Source: Ascaphus truei (Eukaryota; Chordata; Amphibia; Anura; Ascaphidae). From it: a stretch of DNA of 64,000 nt. The notes under the pieces were generated by a model. The model was given only the letters and a program-made list of their open reading frames with translations, was not told the DNA's origin and did not search any database. The position numbers and the translations under genes are program-made. The first letter of the stretch is position 1. Every line of letters begins with the position of its first letter. The stretch spans positions 8,914,864-8,978,863 of the forward strand of contig CM071574.1 of NCBI GenBank assembly GCA_036426205.1, in the 5' to 3' direction. Of the stretch, positions 41,690 to 53,800 are shown piece after piece.

Positions 41690-42791
41690 TGGCGACATTG
41701 ACACAGTTGATCATGCTATCCTGCTTAACAAACTCCAGAGCTCTGGAATAGGGAAGCATGCTTTAAACTGGTTTCAGTCCTACCTATCAGGAAGATCCCA
41801 ACATGTGTCCACCTCAGGCTCTAACTCCAACCCCCTGGATATCACCTGTGGTGCCCCGCAAGGCTCTGTTCTGGGGCCCCTACTCTTCTCACTGTTCATT
41901 AATGATCTTCCCACAGCTTGTAAGGAAGCCTCAATACACATGTATGCAGATGACACAATCCTATATGCACACAGCCAGAGCCTCTCTGACCTTCAACACA
42001 TACTTCAGTCTGACTTTTTGAGACTCGTAAACTGGATTTCCCAAAACAAACTGTTTTTAAACACTGACAAGACTATAACAATGGTGTTTGGGACCAAGAC
42101 TACATTTTTAAAGCTTCCAGTGACTGAGCTCCTGATTAGAACCAACACTAACACCACCCTAACCCCTGTCACTAGTTTTAAATACCTTGGCTTATGGTTT
42201 GACTCCCACTTAACATTCGGGATGCACATTGATACCCTGACAACCAAGACCTATGCCAAACTAGGGGTACTTTACAGGAACAAATCCTCCCTAAGTCTCC
42301 TGGTCAGAAAGCATATTGCACAGCAGATGCTAATGCCAATTATTGACTATGGAGACATAGTATATGGCTCAGCACCTCAAACCCACCTTAGCAAACTTGA
42401 CACCCTCTATAACTCAATTTGTCGTTTTGTTCTCCAATGCAACTACAACACACATCACTGCGAAATGCTCAAAGAACTAGATTGGTCATCACTAGAGTCT
42501 AGGCGCAAAGTTCACCTTTCCTGTCTTACCTTTAAAATCTTCATGGACAAGCTACCCAGCTATCTGAACAAGCTCCTCACCCCTACCACTTATCATCTGA
42601 GATCAGACTCCAAAAAACTGTTCATGGTCCCAAGGCTCAACAAAGTATCCGGACGTTCCTCCTTCTCCTACCATGCACCCCAAAACTGGAACAACCTACC
42701 AGAGACTCTCACATCCACCACCACTTTAAGTTCTTTCAAATCTAAGGCTGTCTCACACTTTAACCTGGTCTGTAACTGTTGCATACGCCAA
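41690..42791 (+). pseudogene. LINE reverse transcriptase, 5'-truncated (Jockey/CR1/Rex1-like)
   Basis: An open frame of about 367 codons starting inside the reverse transcriptase. Visible are DTVDHAILL (motif A region), CGAPQGSVLGPLLFSLFIND (motif B) and YADDTILYA (motif C). The C-terminal part runs from FKYLGLWFDSHLTF to LVCNCCIRQ. This is the pattern of Jockey-superfamily LINEs such as CR1, L2 and Rex1; the clade needs a tree. The endonuclease and start are missing. The last codon CAA is at 42789-42791, where the Helitron interrupts. Confidence 0.85.
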
Positions 42792-42954
42792 TCTACTATA
42801 TATTTCTGAAATCACTGTATGTCTGCGTCCCTAGCGGCAATCTCATTGGTCCCTTGGCCCGCCCGCCCCCGCACACCTCTCATTGGCCTGAGGCGGAGTG
42901 ACGGGCCAAAGGACACACAGGGACACAGACACACACAGACACACACAGACACCT

Positions 42955-44915
42955 CTCTCTCTGTCCTCTCCCCCCCCCCCATCACACTCACCTCCCTCTC
43001 CACTCACCTCCCTCCCCTCCCGCTCCACTCACCTCCCTCCCGCTCCACTCACCTCCCTCCACTCACCTCCCTCCCCTCACCTCCCTCCACCTCACTCCCC
43101 TCCCTCCCTCCCCGGCGCGGGACACAGTGGGCAGGGCAGCCTGCGCGCTCCACCACTCACCTCCCGCTCACCTCCCTGGCGCGGGGACAGGCATTGGCCA
43201 GGGCAGCCTACCTCTGCCACGCGGCACCTAAGATGGCGGCGGACAGAGGACCCTTCCTCCCTCGCGGACTAACTAAAACATGGCGGCGCCAGAAGGAGAT
43301 GAGAGAGTGTTGTGTGTGTTTGTGTTGGTGGTCTGTGTGCGTGTGTGTGTGTGGTTACACTGGTCTCAGACACTGTAGAGTGGGGACCGGAGCTACACAT
43401 GGGGGGGGGGGGGGTGGGGGGGTCAGGAGCGAGAAAGATACAGGGGGAGTGGAGGGGGGGGGGGTGGGGGGGTTCGGAGCGGAGAAAGATACAGGGGTGG
43501 AGAGGAGGGAACGGTCAATTTTAAAGCAACCAACCCCCTCCTGTCCCACTGCCCCCCCCCTCCTGTCCATGCCCCCCCTCCTGTCCCACTTTCACCCCCC
43601 CCTCCTTCCACTCTCCCCCTCCTGTCACTGTCACCCCCCCCTCCTTCCACTCTCCCCCATCCTCCCCTCCCTCCCTCCTCCCCCCCCCTCGCTTTCCCAC
43701 TCTCCCGCCCCCCCCCTCCTGTCCCCTCTCACCTTTCCCCCCCCCCTCCCTGTCCCACTCTCCCTCCCCCCCCTCCCATCCCCCCCTCCCATCCCCTCCT
43801 GTCCACTCTCCCCCCCTCCCATCCCCTCCTGTCCACTGTCATTTCCACTGTCCACCCCCCCCACCCGCCCCTGTCCCCCCCCCCCACCCGCCCCCTGTCC
43901 CCCCCCCCCCACCCGCCCACGTCCCCCTCCCTCCCCCCGCCCACTGTCCCCCCCCCCCCCCCCCCACCCGCCCACGGTCCCCTCCCTCCCCCCGGCCACT
44001 GTCCCCCCCTCCTGTCCACTGCCCCCCCTCCTGTCCACTGTCCCCCTCCCCTCCTTTTCCCCCTTCCCCTCCCCTCCTTTTCCCCCCCTCTCCCCCCCCC
44101 CTTTCTAGCGCTAATGTAACTCACGCCAACGCCTCTCTCCCCCCCCGTCCCTTTTCTCCCCCCCCCCGCTCCCCTTCTCTCCCCCGCTCCCCCTTTCTCT
44201 CCCCCCCGCTCCCCTTTCTCTCCCCCCCCCCCCCCCTCCTTTCTCTCCCCCCCCCCGCTCCCCTTTCTCCCCCCGTCCCCTTTCTTCTCCCCCCCCCGCT
44301 CCCTTTCATCCCCCCCGCTCTCCCCTTTCTCCCCCCCCCTCTCCCCTTTCTCCCCCCCCCCCTCTCCCCTTTCTGCCCCCCCCGCCTCCCCTTTCTCCCC
44401 CCCCCCCTCCCCCCACCCTCTCCCCTTTCTCCCCCCCCTCGCTCCCCCTTTCTCCACCCCCCGCTCCCCTTCTCTCACCCCCCGCCTGCCCCTTTCTCCA
44501 CCCCCCTCTCTCCCCTTTCTCCTCCACCCCCCCCCTCTCCCCTTTCTCTTTTCTCCCCCCCTCTCCCCTTTCTTCCCCCCCCCTTCTCCCCTTTCTCTCT
44601 TCTCCCCCTTCCCCCTTTCTCGTTTTCCCCGGCATCCCCCCTCTCCCCTTTTTCCTCCCCCCCCGCTCCCCTCTAGTTTCTCTCACTGCCCCCCTCTCCC
44701 CTTTTTTCTCCCCGCCTCCGTCTCCCCTTTCTCCCCCCCCGCTCTCCTTTCCCCCCTCCCCCCTCTCCCTGTTTCTCCCCCCCCCCCTCTCCCCCTTTTT
44801 CTCCCCCCCCCCCACCTCTCCGCCCTTTCTCTTCTCCCCGCCCGCACCCTCCCTCCAGGAGGGGGCTGCGACCTTGGAACCCCCTATGCCAGTCTCTCCC
44901 CCCCCCCCCCCCGCT
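42955..44915 (+). repeat. C/T-rich low-complexity tract inside the Helitron
   Basis: Nearly pure pyrimidine from 42955 to 43125 and from about 43525 to 44915, with an intervening mixed block that includes AGATGGCGGCGG and CATGGCGGCGCC. Units vary around CTCCCCTTTCTCCCCCCC. Confidence 0.95.
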
Positions 44916-45004
44916 CACCCTTTCTCCCTCACCCTCACACCGTCTTCTTACCAGACCCCCGTCACTCACACTGCGCACTCCCCAACCCAAAACCTCACCG
45001 GGAT

Positions 45005-45345
45005 CTAACTGCCCTGCCATCGACACCCTAGCGGACCCCACTCACAGATATCACTCACAACCCACGCGACACCTGCCGCCTCACACCCTAGCAGGACCCC
45101 CACTCACAGACAGCACTCACAACCCACGCGCCACCCGCCGCCTCACACCCTAGCAGGACCCCCACTCACAGAGAGCACTCACAACCCACGCGACACCTGC
45201 CGCCTCACACCCTAGCAGGACCCCACTCACAGACAGCACTCACAACCCATGTGCCACCCGCCGCCTCACACCCTAGCAGGACCAGCACTCACAACCCACG
45301 CGCCACCTGCCGCCTCACACCCTAGCAGGACACACGCCTCACATT
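45005..45345. repeat. 62-bp minisatellite, about 5.5 units
   Basis: Units carry CACCCTAGCAGGACCCCCAC, TCACAGACAGCACTCACAAC and CCACGCGCCACC. It lies near the 3' end of the Helitron. Confidence 0.92.
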
Positions 45346-45559
45346 TTTACATCTGTTATGTCACCAAAATATACATTGTACTGTGGTGTGTTTACAATAA
45401 ACCATTTTTAAACAAGATCGTATTACATTTTATTCCATCTTTCTTTTCAACATTATTATCCAACCTTTACAACAAATACTCACCTATTGTTCCACGATTT
45501 ATAAATAATACTACCTATTACGCATTTACATCCCGGGCAACGCCGGGTCTCTCAGCTAG

Positions 45560-45745
45560 TAATATATATTTTCTTTAACTATGCACGCAATGTCCTGTAT
45601 ATAATGTATACCCTGTTCATTTATGTAACTGTATTTGTAACCATGTATTATTTGTTTTACTCTGTGCCCAGGACATACTTGAAAACGAGAGGTAACTCTC
45701 AATGTATTACTTTCTGGTAATGTATTTTATAAATAAATAAATAAA
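45560..45745 (+). mobile_element. LINE stop codon, 3' UTR and (AAAT)n tail
   Basis: Continues the LINE after the Helitron. The first three bases, TAA, restore the stop directly after the CAA at 42789. The 3' UTR has TGTGCCCAGGACATAC and ACGAGAGGTAACTCTCAATG, also seen at 14758-14930, and ends in AAATAAATAAATAAA. Confidence 0.9.
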
Positions 45746-45845
45746 TTGCTGCATTCCCTCACTATTTTCCTAGTAAACACGGTGTGATAGAATCCCGCTG
45801 GTCTCAGTCCGAGCTTAGCAAAGACATGTGGAAGGCTGTGCTTAC

Positions 45846-45938
45846 CCTTTGCTCTGCTGGTATGAACTCTGGCACGAACCCAGACAACTTCATCCGCTTT
45901 CTCTACGGTCAGGTCCTTCACTCGCACTAAAACCCTCT
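45846..45938 (-). CDS. DARS1: DARS1 resolved exon 4: start of the anticodon-binding OB fold
   Basis: 93 nt encoding [20 protein letters not shown] then [11 protein letters not shown] plus one base. This is the beginning of the N-terminal OB-fold that reads the tRNA-Asp anticodon. Acceptor CTTCTTCACCAG, donor GTAAGC. The 3' end of an antisense LINE lies only about 95 bp into the intron on the low-coordinate side. Confidence 0.96.
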
Positions 45939-47113
45939 CTGGTGAAGAAGAGCAAGACAAGACATCACTACAGATACATTTAATGTCGGCACACGTGGCA
46001 ATTTCTGACCTGATTTTGACACACTAAACCTGCACTGTGATTGGCCAGTGTCCCTTGGGGATAAAGTAAAAAGATACCCACAATGCAGCATTCACCATCA
46101 TTTATTAACATTGGAAGAAGGTTTAAGCTTTTCAGACTTGGGTCGGGTTTTTAAAAACATATTAACCTTATTTCCCATTTCCACTCTGGTCACCAGCCCT
46201 CTGGTAGTTTTCTATTTGAGAGAGATATTGATGTAAAAACAGGGTTTTTTTTTTTTTTGAGAGACAGAAAAATATCTGTCAACATGATTTTCTAAAAAAT
46301 GGCTTTATAATCCCGATTAACAATGTTCTACTAGCGATGACCGCCCCGCTCACTCTTAATGCCGTCTAGAAATCAATATATCATTAGAATACTATGGTGC
46401 ATGGTTCTCTTTATAATCCCGCCCTGATTAGAACCGGCACCTAAATTGCCCCTAAGAAAAAACGGTGTCTTCTGTGGTATTGGTTATTGTGCTTTTCCCA
46501 CACAGCAAAGTTTTTATACAGAAATTTACACAGATAATAAATATTCCATAATGTATGAAACAAACATGACTGATTTGTGGCTAAGGGCTTTCAGTTTGCA
46601 TTAGTTACAATATATGACCTTTGTGTAACTGCGCCATTAATTCCTGCGATTCCTTGACTAACACGCTGTTGTCCCCTCTGGCCACCAAGAAGTTAAACAT
46701 AAACACACGGTTTAGTGAGAAACGGTTTGCAAAAGTGAAAGGTTTCAGCAGTGGAAATGATCTGCAAGACTCACACTTATAACTGTACACCGACAATTTC
46801 CCTTCTTTGAACTTCCCCCGCCATTTGTTGCAGTAATGATAGAGGTAGCTGTGCTGAAAACCTCAGATCACTCCTTGGCTTCTATTCAATATGCGGCCAA
46901 GCATCTTCCCTGTGCTGGACAAGACTTTAATCCCGTGCACTGGAATGGAGCTGAACTCTTCTCCAGCATGGGGGAGACCTCTTCACAGGGATATTGAACG
47001 TGCCTTTATGATGAATATTATGGGCCTTGTAAACTACAACACAGCATTAAATAAAACTGGCCGTAGTGCGGGTAGAACAATCAGCGACATCACACCTTAA
47101 AGTAACATGCACA

Positions 47114-47596
47114 GAGATGCGCATGCGCGGCTGGCTGGTGATGGACGCTTAGTCACTCAGCTCCACCAACCGCCGGCATAATAAAGACAATAAATAAGTC
47201 TAAAACCGACGTCGGTACAAAGCAAACGGGCAGTATCGGCACAGTAACACACCCCGGTTCGGCAGATCAGCACTAGAACCAGATGGCGGCAACGAGGCAG
47301 AAAGCCCGACGCAAGTCGGATGTCAGGGCCTACTTCTCCGGACAAGGCAAGGCGGGGGCCGCGGAGCTGTCGGATTCCGATTCCGCCCAGGATACCGAGG
47401 GAGCAAGAGCAGCGACAGAACAGTCCAAAATCATTAAAAAGGAAATTTCCAGGCTCCTGGTGGATCTGAAATCTTTTTTCAGGGGGGAGGTGGAGGGGCT
47501 CCGGCATGATCTAATGCAGATTGGGTCCAGAACCAACGACCTGGAGGAACGCATGGAAGCCAGCGCGAATACACAGCAGGAAACAAACTCCCGTAT
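47114..47596 (+). pseudogene. extra 5' module of the LINE with truncated ORF1
   Basis: Nearly identical to 48199-48684. It begins ATGCGCATGCGCGGCTGGCT, and ORF1 starts at 47283 with the same MAATRQKARRKSDVR. It lacks two codons (AV) present in the second copy. Similarity ends after QQETNSR, where the minisatellite takes over. Confidence 0.9.
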
Positions 47597-47830
47597 GTGC
47601 CAGTCAGTGTCTTTACTCACTGAGCCGCTCCTTCTCCCAGGTTCCCCTGCTTCACACTCGGTGCCAGTCAGTGTCGTTACTCACTGAGCCGCTGCTTCTC
47701 CCAGGTTCCCCTGCTTCACACTCAGTGCCAGTCAGTGACTTTACTCACTGAGCCGCTCCTTCTCCCAGGCTCCCCTGCTTCACACTCAGTGCCAGTCAGT
47801 GTCTTTACTCACTGAGCCGCTCCCTCTCCC
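47597..47830. repeat. 64-bp minisatellite, about 3.6 units
   Basis: Units carry GTGCCAGTCAGTGTCTTTAC, TCACTGAGCCGCTCCTTCTC and CCAGGTTCCCCTGCTTCACA. It lies between the two 5' modules of the LINE. Confidence 0.92.
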
Positions 47831-48363
47831 TGTATCCACTGTATTTATGTTAGAAACCAATGGGGATCCCCCGCTTCTGCTAAATATAATATGTGCGCGT
47901 TGCTCTTGGGTAGGTATGAACAGTAGGAGGAATTGAGAGAAGAGTAACCCAAGTTGAGCACTCAGGCTCACGCTCTGAATGATAAGTGATAAATATTACA
48001 AATATAGTTTAATTAAATACAATATACTAAAATACAGGGTGTTAAAATGACAAACTTGATGCACACTGGATCTGATGTTGAGTGTAGTTTGTAGTCAAGA
48101 TCCTCACATTAATGGTAGATGACAGGTAAGTGTTCCAATCATCTGCCTGGTGCGGTCCTTTAAGACACGGAATACGCTTAAAATAATAATCAAAGGGATG
48201 CGCATGCGCGGCTGGCTGGTGATGGACGCTTAGTCACTCAGCTCCACCAACCGCCGGCATAATAAAGACAATAAATAAGTCTAAAACCGACATCGGTACA
48301 AAGCAAACGAGCAGTATCGGCACATTAACACACCCCGGTTCGGCAGATCAACACTAGAACCAG

Positions 48364-49182
48364 ATGGCGGCAACGAGGCAGAAAGCCCGACGCAAGTCGG
48401 ATGTCAGGGCCTACTTCTCAGGACAAGGCAAGGCGGGGGCCGCGGAGCTGTCGGCGGTGTCGGATTCCGATTCCGCCCAGGATACCGAGGGAGCAAGAGC
48501 AGCAACAGAACAATCCAGAATCATTAAAAAGGAAATTTCCAGGCTCCTGGTGGATCTGAAATCTTTTTTCAGGGGGGAGGTGGAGGGGCTCCGGCATGAT
48601 CTAATGCAGATTGGGTCCAGAACCAACGACCTGGAAGAGCGCATGGAAGCCAGCGCGAATACACAGCAGGAAACAAACTCCCGTATACAGGCCCTAGAAC
48701 AACGGGTGATGGAGTTGGAGGCCCGCCAGGAAGACGGCGAAAATAGGGATAGGAGGAACCATTTGCGAGTCAGGGGGATCCCGGAGGAGATCTTAGACCC
48801 GGAGGCACTGCTGACACGATGGATGGCCTCCATCCTGCCGGATAAGCCAGAAGCTGACTTTCGGATGGACAGGTGCCACAGAGCCCTGCGCTCTAGGCCA
48901 CTGGCCTCAAATCCCCCTAGGGACGTGATCCTCCGCCTCCACTATTTCTCCATAAAGGAGGAGGTGGGAAGGATAGCCCGGGCAACCCCCCATATCACCT
49001 TTGAGGGGATCACCCTCACGGTATTCCAGGACCTGTCTCCCCTCACTCTGGCCCGACGGAGAGCCGTAGGCCACGTTACACGGGCTCTCAGAGACAATGA
49101 AATAAGGTACCGCTGGGCTTTCCCCTTTGCCCTGGTGGCCACAAAGAATGGAAGACCCCATGTCCTCAAGCATCCTTCGTAG
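48364..49182 (+). CDS. LINE ORF1 protein (L1-like RNA-binding chaperone)
   Basis: 272 residues. A basic N-terminus (MAATRQKARRKSDVR) is followed by a coiled coil (about residues 50-125: IIKKEISRLL, LEERMEASANTQQETNSR, IQALEQRVMELEARQ). Next comes an RRM-like domain beginning near RRNHLRVRGIPE, then a C-terminal domain with VFQDLSPLTLARRRAV. This is the layout of L1 ORF1p, a trimeric nucleic-acid chaperone that binds the LINE RNA. The frame is intact. Residue positions are estimates. Confidence 0.9.
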   Translation: MAATRQKARRKSDVRAYFSGQGKAGAAELSAVSDSDSAQDTEGARAATEQSRIIKKEISRLLVDLKSFFRGEVEGLRHDLMQIGSRTNDLEERMEASANTQQETNSRIQALEQRVMELEARQEDGENRDRRNHLRVRGIPEEILDPEALLTRWMASILPDKPEADFRMDRCHRALRSRPLASNPPRDVILRLHYFSIKEEVGRIARATPHITFEGITLTVFQDLSPLTLARRRAVGHVTRALRDNEIRYRWAFPFALVATKNGRPHVLKHPS

Positions 49183-50829
49183 GGGGCAGCCTTCCTGAAA
49201 AGGCTTGGGGTGCAGGGAAATATGGCTAACACCCCAGAGGGGGCCCAACAAGGTTCTATTGCGGACTCCCCGTCAAGACGACAGGGTTCCTCTCCCCCGA
49301 AGGAGAGGAGCCTAAGTAAAAAAGATGGGAGCGGGAAAAGCCCATAAAACACAGAAGGGATTAAAGCCAGAACAGTTTTGTTACGCTTGTTGCGTTGTTA
49401 CCAAGCAGTTTACACCCTTCAAGTCAGCCAAGATGCTACCCTAGAGAAGACTTCTACAGGAGAGGGGAGACCAACACCAGTAGGCCTCAAATGGCGGCCG
49501 CCAATCTCAGCGGGCTTACACAGATCGGGAGGACCCAAGATGGCGTTCCCTTACCTCGTTGAGCGGGAAGGTGGAGAAGCGCGAAATCGTCCATGGCGGC
49601 GCAACTCTTGGCGGGACGGAATGCTCCGGCGGTGGGACCCGCCCAGGGAGCTGCCCCCGGACCAGCCCTCTCTCCTCGGCAGCCCGCCTTCGAATGAGGA
49701 GGACCCGCCCAGACCGGTGACGTCAGAGCGGTGGATCTCGCGAGAGCGCTGGAAAGGAAGGCTAGGGAGTCGCGGTGACGTCAGGAGGACGGCGCCGACC
49801 CGGATATGCTGCGGGGCTCCTCGGCGGAGGCACGCGAGAGCCGCCGCCGGGGAGAAGCCCCAACACAAGCAAAGACAAAGGGGACACAAGCGAGGGATGG
49901 GGGCAGGAGAGCGGAGGTCTCGAGGGCGGGAAGGGGTGTCCCGAGAGGGGGAGGGAAAGTAAGAGGCGGGAGGTTGGATAGAGGGAGCAACAGAGGGGCG
50001 CTATGGGGCACAGAGGCTACTTTTTACAAAACAAAACAACAAAAAAATAAAAAAAAACAAAACAAAAGGAATAAATCCCAGCGCTAACAGGCGTCTAGGG
50101 AAAAAGTTACCCCCGTTAGAGCCGTGAGGGAAGGAGTCGGTGGGGCGCAAGAGTTGGCACAAAAGGCTGCAGAGGGGGAGAGTAGAATCGAAAGAGGGCC
50201 AGAACTGAAGGGTTAAAACGGTTTAGAGTTTCGGGAAGTAGTATAGAGAACGTAGAGGGTGATAGAGTAGAATATAGAGGTTCACTATGGTCTATACCAG
50301 GATTGGGAGGGGGAAAATAAATAATAAAAATAATATATAAAAAAAAAAAAAAAAAAAAAAAAACTGCCCAATCACGACAATAGTTCAGAGTTTGGAGGTT
50401 AGGTTTTAGTTCCGCATAACTGCCGGCGGGGGGTGGGGTGACCATCGCTCTGCCTGCAGGTATGTGCATCCGCTTCAGGAGATGGGGTAAGACCCACCTT
50501 CCTGGCAAAGACCCGGCTGTCCGTGGCTGGTCTCAAGAGCCACGGAAGGGGACCAAGGGGGAGAGAGGTCCAGGAAGAACAGTTCGCAGCCGGGCATTGA
50601 ACCCGAGGTCTATTAGGACCAATACGGTTCCTGTTATTTGTATATGTGATATTTATATGTTACTTTCCCTCATGTTTCTTCCCCCCCCCACCCCAGCCCC
50701 AACAGGCGTTAGACGGATCCTGCTCGGAAAGTGCAAGCACTACGGTTCGCAAACCCATCAGGAGCACAGGGACCGGGGTAAGAATAATTACGCCTATACA
50801 CTCTATCTGCTCACACAACTGATATACAT
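49183..50829 (+). other. LINE inter-ORF region
   Basis: About 1.65 kb between ORF1 and ORF2, GC-rich up to 50000 and then A-rich, with a run of about 24 A at 50340. An open frame of 194 codons at 49378-49962 has arginine/glycine-rich content and no domain; I do not call it a gene. Confidence 0.7.
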
Positions 50830-53800
50830 ATGGCGGTAACCTTTATGTCACAAAACGCCAAAGGGCTCAATAGTCCGCACAAGCGGAGGATCGCCTTCAC
50901 GGAGTTCAAAAGGAGAGGGGCTGAAGTGGTCTTTCTCCAGGAAACACACTTCAGTTCTAGACACAGCCCTAAATTTATGGACTCACACTTCCGTCAGTTT
51001 TTTCTAGCTTCAGGGGCGGAAAAAAAAGGAGGGGTAGCTATATTAATGCATAATAACACCCCATTCCAGGTAGAAAAGATCAAAAGGGACCCCGGGGGAA
51101 GGTATATTGTGCTGATCGGGCTCCTCAAACAGACCAGAATCACATTGGCATGCATATATGCGCCGAGTGAAGGACAGACAGATTTCTTTAACGTTTTTTT
51201 TCAAAAGCTGCAGCAGTGGGCCGAGGGTCATATTGTACTGGGAGGGGACTTTAACACGGTACTTAACCCTAAGGTCGATCGCACGACATCCCAACAATCT
51301 ATAAGGAAAGTAAGTAATACCGCACTCCTGAGGGGACTAAGGCAAACTGGCCTAGTAGATATCTGGAGAGAGCAGCACCAAGGTGAACGCAGCTACTCCT
51401 TTTATTCCCATCCCCACGACAGTTACAGTAGGATTGACCACTTCTTTGTTTCGGGCAGAATGGTCCCACAAATATCCGACACAATCATACATGATATTAC
51501 ATGGTCGGACCATGCATCGATTGAGCTACGATGCACTCAAATTGGTTCTGTCAGGCCGGGAGCAAATTGGAAGCTAAACGAATCGATGATTAAAATCCCG
51601 GAAATACAAAAAAAAGTCAAAACCGAGCTATCAGCCTACTTCAGGATAAATAGTGGCAGTGTGGTTTCCCAATCTATGTTATGGGAGGCTCATAAAGCCA
51701 CAATCCGTGGGTTCTTGATCAGTATCGCTGCAAGTAGAAAAAAGAAAAAGGAGGCCAAATTAACGCAGCTCTATAAAAGGTTACATGAGCTCTCTACACT
51801 ACATAACCGGACAGGTAGAGAGGATACCCTTAAGGAGTTGAAGGATGTCAGGATTGAACTGAACCTTCTCCTTACCTCCAGGGCCGAGAAAGACATGAGT
51901 TGGACTCAGAGGAAATTTTATGAGAAAGCAAACAAACCGGACACTATGCTGGCTACCAGACTCCGAAACCGGAAACCAAATTATAATATTCAGTCTATCA
52001 ATACAAGTGGGGGCCAGTGTTCCTCAAACCCTAAAGTGATAGTGGGGGAGTTCGCGAAATTTTACGCACAGCTATACAATGGGGAGAAGGTGGTTCACAA
52101 TGCGAGGACAAGTAGTAAGCTACGGAAATTCCTGGCAGACGCGGCCTTGCCACAATTGACCAGATTGGAGCGAGAGTCACTACAGAGCGACTTTACGAGG
52201 GAGGAATTGGAGGCGGTAGTAAAAAACCTAAAAGCGTCAAAAGCCCCGGGCCCGGATGGGTTCTCCAATCTGTACTATAAAAAAATTATTGGAGTTCTGG
52301 CTCCTCACATGCTCCAGTTATTCAATGGAGTGCTAGCAGGAGAGCCCTTTCCGGGACAGATGCTCCAGGCGTCAATTTCAGTAATTCATAAAGAGGACAA
52401 AGATCCCACTAGCTGCCAGAGTTACAGGCCAATATCATTAATAAATACAGATGTTAAAATCTATTCTAAATTACTGGCCAATAGATTAAATATAATCCTG
52501 CCGAGGCTTATCCACCCGGATCAAGTTGGCTTTATTAGAAATAGACAAGCGGCCGACAACACTAGAAGGATTGTTGATATCATAGACTTTATAGGAGCCA
52601 AGGAGATCCGAAGTGTGGCCCTAAGCCTAGATGCAGAAAAGGCCTTTGACAGGATTGATTGGCCATACCTGGAGTCCACGCTTGGAGCATTTGGGTTTGG
52701 GGGTATATTCCAACAGTTAAGGCTTTATACACGGCACCAACAGCTAGGGTGGTCCACCAAGGATACCCATCAGATCCTTTTCCAATTAAAAGCGGCACGA
52801 GGCAGGGGTGCCCGCTTTCGCCCCTGCTCTTCGCCCCTGCTCTTCGCCCTATGCATCGAACCGCTCGCAGCGCAAATTCGGAACAACGCTGATATCTCTG
52901 GGGTGCAAATCCACTCACAGGAGCACAAAGTGGCTTTGTACGCAGATGACATCATTCTAACCCTTACTAAGCCGCTCGTCTCGCTACCCAATCTGTTCGA
53001 GCTTCTAGAGCAGTTTGCCCAGATCTCAGGCTTTAAAATAAATCAATCCAAATCAGAGGCCTTAAGCCTCAACATGCCAAGAGAGATGGAGAAGCTGATA
53101 GAACTCAATTTTGGGTTTAGATGGTGCCCATCCTCCATGAAGTACCTAGGAGTGCAGATCACAAAACAGATAAGCTCCTTATATTCGGCTAACTATCCCA
53201 AACTGCTGAGGACTCTAAAAAAAGAGCTGCAGGATTGGAGGGCATATGGTATTTCCTGGTTAGGGAGGATCTATAGCGTCAAGATGAACGTCCTTCCCCG
53301 GATTCTATATCTGTTTCAAACTCTCCCAATCCCCGTGGTAAGAGCGGATATTGCAGGGCTCCAAAAATCAATATCCCAATTTATTTGGAACGGTAGAAAA
53401 CCACGGATTAGAGTAAAGACGATGCAGAAAGCCAAGGAAGCTGGTGGCCTAGCGGTGCCGAGTGTTTTATCCTACTACAAAGCGGCACAATTGTGCCAAA
53501 TTACGCAATGGCACGGTGACTCTGAGCTGCGGCGGTGGGTGGCACTGGAGAGGGAGGTGTGCGCCCCGCTGGAGCTCATGGACCTGATCTGGTACCCGAG
53601 GAAACGGGTGAGGGATGTTCTCATTCCATTGACCTCTGTACTCAATTCACTCTCGGTCTGGGAGGCTTCCAAAGATAACAGCTCATTAACCTCCAAACAT
53701 ACTCTGATGGCACCTTTATATGGCAACCCGGACTTTGCTCCTGGTCTGACAGATAAGAGCTTCCCGCTCTGGCGTAAATCGGGGGTTAGACGGTTGAAGG

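Larger units (their letters stand above)
42792..45559 (+). mobile_element. non-autonomous Helitron
   Basis: 5' end TCTACTATATATTTC preceded by A; 3' end CTAG followed by T, so it sits between A and T as Helitrons do. Eight bases before CTAG is a GC hairpin (CCCGG/CCGGG with loop GCAACG). There is no Rep/helicase. Inside are a 1.9 kb C/T tract and a 62-bp minisatellite. Long proline-, serine- or glycine-rich frames inside are low-complexity artefacts. Confidence 0.88.

Noticed and set aside
42819..44108. 429-codon proline/serine-rich open frame
   Set aside because: It lies in the pyrimidine tract of the Helitron; composition alone keeps it open and there is no domain or splice evidence.
43729..45041. 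Several glycine/arginine/glutamate-rich minus-strand frames
   Set aside because: Complementary reading of the same C/T tract; low complexity only.
47283..47687. Independent 134-residue gene
   Set aside because: It is the truncated ORF1 of the LINE 5' module running into a minisatellite.
49378..49962. 194-codon frame between LINE ORF1 and ORF2
   Set aside because: GC-rich untranslated region with Arg/Gly/Pro bias; no motif or conserved partner.
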